Below are positions 6,020 to 6,394 of a stretch of DNA of 6,394 nucleotides, piece by piece. A program made the position numbers and the translations under genes. The DNA is from Deltaproteobacteria bacterium (lineage in GTDB: Bacteria > Desulfobacterota > DSM-4660 > Desulfatiglandales > Desulfatiglandaceae). The stretch covers positions 1-6,394 of the forward strand of contig QMLZ01000171.1 of NCBI GenBank assembly GCA_003646995.1. Reading direction: 5' to 3'. The notes under the pieces are model-generated. The model saw only the letters and a list, made by a program, of their open reading frames with translations. It ran no database searches and was not told where the DNA came from. Numbering within the stretch: the first letter of the stretch is position 1; each line of letters opens with the position of its first letter.

Positions 6020-6024
6020 CTACC

Positions 6025-6394
6025 ATGAAAACACGAAGGGAAATAATGTTGGATACCCTTTCAAACCGAAGCGTGGATGTGGTACCACAACAAGTTGTTT
6101 TTCATGACATTAATGCGCTAAAACTGGTGGCCAAACGTAGACACAGAAGTGTATTGAGTGACATTCTCGAGTGGCTTGAGCTTTTAGATGACTTCATGGT
6201 GGATGTCACTCCAGTCCATTTGCATGAGTCATCATGGCTGAAGGAAGTCGAAACACTTTCACGGATTGAACTAGAACATTCCTGCACGGGTGGAGGGGTA
6301 TTAAGGACCCAAGTAATTGATGAAACCGAAGAGCACCTTATTTTCCAATTCGAAAACGGGGCACGCTGGCGAATAAACAAACGCCCATTTCGAC
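6025..6394 (+). CDS. Uroporphyrinogen decarboxylase-like (URO-D/MtaA superfamily) protein, 5' part only
   Basis: An open frame of 123 codons runs from ATG 6025 off the window end; the SD AGGAGG at 6014-6019 fixes the start, nine bases after the epimerase stop. The N-terminus 'MKTRREIMLDTLSNRSVDVVP' follows the URO-D-like opening (a basic 'RE..L.TL' helix, then 'vDrvP'). The later 'ETEEHLIFQFENGARWRI' resembles the two-stranded segment found in the uncharacterised URO-D-like proteins of sugar operons. The superfamily includes haem-pathway decarboxylases and cobamide-dependent methyltransferases. The metal-binding and active-site residues lie beyond the window, so the reaction cannot be judged. 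Its place directly after a sugar epimerase, with no haem gene nearby, argues against a haem role. Confidence 0.65.
   Translation, partial: MKTRREIMLDTLSNRSVDVVPQQVVFHDINALKLVAKRRHRSVLSDILEWLELLDDFMVDVTPVHLHESSWLKEVETLSRIELEHSCTGGGVLRTQVIDETEEHLIFQFENGARWRINKRPFR

Noticed and set aside
1..6394. CRISPR array, tRNA or rRNA genes
   Set aside because: No regularly spaced repeats, cloverleaf-like segments or rRNA-conserved motifs were seen.

Overview
The window is the front part of one rightward carbohydrate-uptake and catabolism operon, with all genes on the + strand. The organism is most likely a bacterium of moderate GC content. It has a perfect sigma-70/sigma-A promoter, strong Shine-Dalgarno (SD) sequences matching the 3' end of 16S rRNA, and tightly spaced genes. 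The solute-binding protein has a type I signal peptide with no lipobox cysteine. That fits a diderm, or a lineage with a freely soluble binding protein, better than a typical monoderm Firmicute. I cannot name the taxon from sequence alone.

Layout: (1) A promoter with ideal -35 and -10 boxes and a 17-bp spacer (50-78) lies so close to the first gene that its mRNA would be almost leaderless. (2) 88-750 encodes a GntR-family regulator with an FCD ligand domain. (3) 751-852 contains no full gene; it ends in a 31-bp tandem duplication of a ribosome-binding site plus start codon, the first copy of which opens a 7-codon mini-ORF. (4) 853-2145 encodes a family 1 extracellular sugar-binding protein, followed by a GC-rich intercistronic hairpin (2155-2189). 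(5) 2207-3130 and 3127-3954 encode the two MalF/MalG-type permeases, overlapping by four bases. (6) 3958-4653 is an open but unrecognised frame. Its last two thirds appear, when all three frames are read, to be the worn-out C-terminal part of an IS4-type transposase. (7) 4669-6015 encodes an N-acylglucosamine 2-epimerase (AGE)-like (alpha/alpha)6-barrel protein. (8) 6025 to the window end is the start of a uroporphyrinogen decarboxylase-like (UroD-like) protein, cut by the window edge.

Inferred working of the system: the binding protein captures a sugar or oligosaccharide outside the membrane, the two permeases move it in, and the AGE-like protein isomerises the imported sugar or a breakdown product. 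The FCD regulator probably senses an acidic or sugar-derived metabolite and represses its own operon. No ATPase subunit lies in the window, so a shared MalK/MsiK-type ATPase elsewhere, or a gene further downstream, must energise transport. The UroD-like gene is the least expected member: no haem or corrinoid gene is visible, so its role with a sugar is open.
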